This document shows positions 40,159 to 43,491 of a stretch of 43,491 bases of DNA, in pieces (position 1 is the first letter of the stretch; every line of letters begins with the position of its first letter). Made by a program: the position numbers and the translations under genes. The stretch spans positions 1 through 43,491 of the forward strand of contig NZ_RWKI01000027.1 of NCBI RefSeq assembly GCF_003984645.1. Direction: 5' to 3'. The notes beneath the pieces are model-generated. The model was not told the DNA's origin. It worked only from the letters and a program-made list of their open reading frames with translations, and made no database searches. The stretch is from Variovorax sp. MHTC-1. Its GTDB lineage: Bacteria; Pseudomonadota; Gammaproteobacteria; Burkholderiales; Burkholderiaceae_C.

Positions 40159-41803
40159 GGCTCGCGAGCCTGGTGATGGCGTCCTGGCTTCCGGCCTGCT
40201 GGCGCAAGCGGAACTTCTGGATTTTTCCCGTGGCCGTCTTCGGCAAGGGCGTGAAGATCACCCGGCGCGGACACTTGAAGTGAGCCAGCCGTTCGCGGCA
40301 GAACGAAATGATGTCTTGCTCGGTGGGCGCGGCGACACCGGCCTTGAGTTCGATGAACACGCAGGGCACCTCGCCCCACTTGCTGTCGGGCTGGGCCACC
40401 ACCGCGGCATGCAGGACCGCCGGGTGTCCATGGACGACGTCCTCGATTTCCACCGAGGAGATGTTTTCGCCGCCCGAGATGATCACGTCCTTCGAACGAT
40501 CGGTGATCTGCGCATACCCGTTGGCATGAAGGACCGCGACGTCGCCGGTGCGAAACCAGCCGTTGGCGAGCGCCTTGCGCGTTGCTGCCTCGTTCTTGAA
40601 GTAGCCCATCATCACGGTGTTGCCGCGCAGCATGAGCTCCCCCGCGGATTTGCCGTCGGGCAGGACGGGTTCGAGGGTGTCGGCGTCGCCAACCATGAGG
40701 CCTTCGAACATGGCGGCCCGCACGCCCTGGCGCACCCGCAGCGGGCCCTGCTCGGCGGGCGCAAGATCGTCCCAGCCGTCCTGCCACACGCAACTCACCG
40801 GCGTGCCGGAAACCTCCGTGATGCCGAAGACGTGCTCCACGTCGAAGCCCATCGCCAGAACCGCGTTCAGCACGGCGAGCGGCGGCGGAGACCCGGCGGT
40901 CAGTACGCGCACGGGACGAGGCAGCCGGGTGTCTTGCGCCGAGTCCGCGAGCATTGCCATCACGACCGGCGCTGCACAGAGGTGATCGATCTGGTGCCGG
41001 TCGATGGCCTCCAGCACCGCCTCGGCGGAAACCCGGCGCAGGCAGACATGGGTTCCCGCGGCCGCCGTCACGGCCCAAGTGAAGCACCATCCGTTCGCGT
41101 GGAACATGGGCAAGGTCCACAGATACTTCGGCGCCCGGGGCATCGCCCAGTTCGTGATCTGCAGCAGGCTCATGAGGTAGGTGCCGCGGTGGCTGGCGAC
41201 GACGCCCTTGGGGTCTCCGGTCGTGCCGGAGGTGTAGTTCAGAGCGACGGGTTGCCACTCGTCGCTTGGCCACCGGCCGGGGAAGTCCGGGTCTCCGCTC
41301 GCCAGCAAGGATTCGTAGTCGGTCTCGCCGATGCGTTCGCCGGGTGGTGCGAGGTGATCGTTGATGTCGATGACCGCAGGTGCACGGTCGAGGAGCTTCA
41401 AGGCAGCGGCCACCGTGGCGGCGAACTCGCGGTCGACCATCAGCAATTTGCACTCGCCGTGACGCAGGATGAATGCGATTCCTTCGGCATCCAGGCGATG
41501 GTTGATCGCGTTGAGCACCGCGCCGGCCAGCGGGATGCCGAAGTGGGCCTCCAGCATGGCCGGCGTGTTGGGCGCGAAAACCGAAACGGTGTCTCCCGGC
41601 TGGATGCCTCTCATCGTCAGCGCCGACGCCAGGCGATGGCAGCGCTCCCGCGTCTGCGCCCATGTCCGCGTCAGATCGCCGTGCACCACCGCCACGCGTT
41701 TCGGATGCGCCAAGGCGGCGCGGTCGAGAAAACCGAGCGGAGTGAGCGGCACATGATTTGCCGCGCAGCGTTCGAGGCCCTGTGCATAGGATTGCGCGCT
41801 CAT
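40151..41803 (-). CDS. acyl-CoA synthetase (AMP-dependent, medium/long-chain type)
   Basis: A 550-residue adenylate-forming enzyme that activates a carboxylic acid with ATP and CoA. Motifs: LNYTSGTTGDPKGVVASHRG (P-loop A3), ITEVSGTP (A5), GWFRTGDVAVLHANGY (A7), DRSKDVIISGGENISSVEIE (A8), and the A10 Lys in PKTATGKIQKF. AAGGAG lies upstream of the ATG at 41803, which overlaps the nitroreductase stop by four bases (ATGA). Context with hydratase and SDR points to fatty-acid or aromatic-acid CoA metabolism. Confidence 0.95.
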   Translation of the reverse strand: MSAQSYAQGLERCAANHVPLTPLGFLDRAALAHPKRVAVVHGDLTRTWAQTRERCHRLASALTMRGIQPGDTVSVFAPNTPAMLEAHFGIPLAGAVLNAINHRLDAEGIAFILRHGECKLLMVDREFAATVAAALKLLDRAPAVIDINDHLAPPGERIGETDYESLLASGDPDFPGRWPSDEWQPVALNYTSGTTGDPKGVVASHRGTYLMSLLQITNWAMPRAPKYLWTLPMFHANGWCFTWAVTAAAGTHVCLRRVSAEAVLEAIDRHQIDHLCAAPVVMAMLADSAQDTRLPRPVRVLTAGSPPPLAVLNAVLAMGFDVEHVFGITEVSGTPVSCVWQDGWDDLAPAEQGPLRVRQGVRAAMFEGLMVGDADTLEPVLPDGKSAGELMLRGNTVMMGYFKNEAATRKALANGWFRTGDVAVLHANGYAQITDRSKDVIISGGENISSVEIEDVVHGHPAVLHAAVVAQPDSKWGEVPCVFIELKAGVAAPTEQDIISFCRERLAHFKCPRRVIFTPLPKTATGKIQKFRLRQQAGSQDAITRLASHG

Positions 41804-42540
41804 GCTCTTGTCTCCTTGGAGGTGTCGTGAAATGTCGTGAAGGCGGAAACCGGCTCCCGCTCGGTCACGAGCGAGTTCTCGATCGACGACGTGTCGGCGT
41901 AGCCCAGGCTCATGCCGCAGACCAGCATCTGGCCGCCGGGAATGTCCAGCACGTCCGCGATCTGGCGATGAAACTTCAGGAAGGCGGCCTGAGGGCAGGT
42001 GTGGAGGTTCCGGGCGCGCGCGGCCACCATCACGCTCTGCAGGAACATGCCGTAGTCCAGCAGGCTTCCTTCCTGGAGTTCGCGGTCCACCGTGAAGAAC
42101 AGGCCCACGGGCGCATCGAAGAACCGGTAGTTGCGCCCGTGCTGCACGTGCATGCGCTGCTTGTCGCCTTTGGCGATGCCGAGCAATCCGTAGAGGTCCC
42201 AGCCGACTTTGCGGCGCCGCTCCAGGTAGGGGGAAAACCATTCGCGCGGGTAGTAGTCGTAGGGCTCGAGCAGTTCCCCCGACCTGCCGTGATCGTCGTC
42301 GAGCGCGGCAATCGCAGCCGACAGGCGGGCCTTTGCAGTCCCGGTCAGCACATGCACATGCCAAGGCTGCATGTTCATGCCGGAGGCGCTGTAGCGCGCG
42401 ATCGAGAGGATCGCTTCGACCTCTTCTCTCGGCACCGGCCTAGGCAGATACGCCCTGACGCTGCGTCGGGTGGCAATGGCCCAATCGACCGCTCGTCGCA
42501 GCGCTTGTGCATCCAGCGGCGGCGCCATCATTCGGTTCAT
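41800..42540 (-). CDS. nitroreductase-family flavoprotein
   Basis: A 246-residue FMN-dependent oxidoreductase: ATRRSVRAYLPRPVPREEVE (FMN phosphate binding), SIARYSASGMNMQPWHVHVL, QSVMVAARARNLHTCPQAA and a final MLVCGMSLGYAD. It reduces nitroaromatics or other electrophilic acceptors with NAD(P)H. The start at 42540 (AGGAAATCTGG upstream) is chosen over longer open sequence. Both ends overlap neighbours with ATGA, once the SDR frame is restored. Confidence 0.93.
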   Translation of the reverse strand: MNRMMAPPLDAQALRRAVDWAIATRRSVRAYLPRPVPREEVEAILSIARYSASGMNMQPWHVHVLTGTAKARLSAAIAALDDDHGRSGELLEPYDYYPREWFSPYLERRRKVGWDLYGLLGIAKGDKQRMHVQHGRNYRFFDAPVGLFFTVDRELQEGSLLDYGMFLQSVMVAARARNLHTCPQAAFLKFHRQIADVLDIPGGQMLVCGMSLGYADTSSIENSLVTEREPVSAFTTFHDTSKETRA

Positions 42541-43324
42541 TCCAGATTTCCTAGCTGTTTCGAAGCCAAGCGAATGGCTCCGTCCAGACGGATCACTTCG
42601 CCGTTGATGTGTATTGGTTATCGACGACATGCAGCACCAGGCTCGCGAATTCGTCCGGTTTTCCCAGCCTCGGCGGAAAAGGCACCATCTGACCCAGCGC
42701 CTGCTGCACTTCTTGCGGCATCGCTGACAGCATGGGCGTTTCCATGATTCCTGGAGCAATGGCCACGACCCGGGTTCGCACGCGTGCGAGCTCTCGTGCG
42801 ATAGGCAAAGTCATCGCGGCGATGCCTCCTTTGGAGGCAGCGTATCCGGCTTGCCCAATCTGGCCGTCAAATGCAGCGACCGATGCCGTATTCACGATCA
42901 CGCCACGCTCATTCGGCTCCGTGATCGTGTTCTTTGCAATTTCTGCGGCGGCCAGCCGAAGGACATTGAACGTGCCGACAAGATTGATATGCAGGGTACG
43001 AACAAAGGAATCCAGATCATGGGGGCGCTCGCGTCCGAGGACCTTCTCCGCTGGAGCCACGCCAGCGCAGTTGATCAATCCATGCAGGTCGCCGAAGGTT
43101 TCGCGAAACTGCCGAATGGCGTTTTCGACATCTGCAGCATCCGTGACATCCGCGCGCACGGCAATCGACGTGTTTCCAAGCGCCTGGGCGAGGGCATCGG
43201 CCGCTGCACCGTTCTGGTCCAGCAGCAGCACAGCCGCGCCGGCCTTCACGAGACGTCGAGCGGTCGCGGCACCCAGGCCCGACCCTGCCCCCGTGACGAT
43301 GAAGCCACGATTCATTACCTGCAT
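42537..43324 (-). pseudogene. 3-hydroxyacyl-CoA dehydrogenase-type SDR, frameshifted near its end
   Basis: The protein opens RGFIVTGAGSGLGAATARRL (TGxxxGxG), with NCAGVAP, a catalytic Ser region (VNTASVAAFDGQ), YAASKGG (YxxxK) and IAPGIMETPM, the pattern of HSD10-like type II 3-hydroxyacyl-CoA dehydrogenases. The first frame ends early at about 42573. Two extra bases (a GT repeated in GATGTGTATTGG at 42607-42616) shift it. Removing them restores INGEVIRLDGAIRLASKQLG and a stop that overlaps the nitroreductase ATG. The catalytic core is upstream of the lesion, so some activity might survive. GGAG precedes the ATG at 43324. First gene of the operon. Sequencing error is possible. Confidence 0.85.
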
Positions 43325-43399
43325 TTTTTGTCTCCGTCGAATGCGCCAGTTGCAAACGCTCTTTACTGATCACTCTATCGGCCGAGAGCGTCAAGGTCG

Positions 43400-43491
43400 A
43401 TGCCCAAAGACAGCGACACCGTTGAGGTAACCGGACATCTCTCCTGGCTCGGTCTTCGCGCAGCGGCAATCAATTTCTTGGAACGACCGCT
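43400..43491 (+). CDS. possible 5' end of a divergent gene
   Basis: From the ATG at 43400 (AAGG upstream) a frame stays open to the window end: MPKDSDTVEVTGHLSWLGLR followed by AAAINFLERP. It is divergent from the SDR operon, with 75 bases between starts, a common place for a regulator. Only 30 residues are visible and no family can be named. Confidence 0.35.
   Translation, partial: MPKDSDTVEVTGHLSWLGLRAAAINFLERP

Overview
The window is GC-rich DNA from a betaproteobacterium, most likely a member of the Burkholderiales close to Variovorax or its Comamonadaceae relatives. This is inferred from gene content: a polyhydroxyalkanoate-granule-type protein, a PVWY-type cytochrome b, YcaC-like and SYLF proteins, and many LysR regulators. 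No rRNA, tRNA, CRISPR array or intact mobile element was seen.

Layout. 0.2-10.5 kb is a loose set of single genes: a Crp/Fnr-type regulator with an unusual recognition helix, a large secreted lipoprotein with a UUCG-loop terminator, a SYLF lipoprotein, a hemerythrin, a PHA-system protein, a GNAT acetyltransferase and an MBL-fold hydrolase. 10.5-19.7 kb is an eroded redox cluster: intact NmrA-like oxidoreductase, Ohr, cupin, UBP-type zinc finger, peroxiredoxin, two AhpD-like proteins and an orphan cytochrome b, mixed with recognisable relics (IS630 transposase, LysR tail, GST head, OsmC tail, alpha/beta hydrolase, EamA transporter). 19.9-28.1 kb is regulatory: an OmpR-type response regulator, a LysR regulator, a stand-alone receiver and an 1842-residue kinase-like/ATPase/GAF/histidine kinase/receiver protein. 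28.8-36.7 kb is one seven-gene run: alpha/beta hydrolase, unknown protein, an OMF-EmrB-EmrA efflux pump, a TetR-like regulator and a papain-like/TetR_C fusion. 36.6-39.6 kb holds a divergent isochorismatase-LysR pair and an ECF sigma factor between two small membrane proteins. 39.7-43.3 kb is a minus-strand operon of SDR (frameshifted), nitroreductase, acyl-CoA synthetase and MaoC hydratase.

Main discovery. Seven intergenic stretches carry the same rigidly spaced three-block element: TTGGTG, then exactly 39 bp later CCTWCC, then 23 bp later (22 in one copy) CCTACGATC. They precede the MBL hydrolase (minus strand), NmrA-Ohr, an exported small protein, the cupin, AhpD-like 1, AhpD-like 2 plus cytochrome b, and the alpha/beta hydrolase-efflux operon. 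The last two blocks can be read as a sigma70-type promoter (weak -35, 17 bp, -10 TACGAT). The first block is the left half of a TTG-N12-CAA dyad centred near -67, the usual position for a LysR-type activator. This suggests an undescribed regulon for peroxide, electrophile or xenobiotic stress, with the LysR at 20889-21893 as the nearest candidate regulator. Three copies also share a leader hairpin whose stem changes are compensatory.
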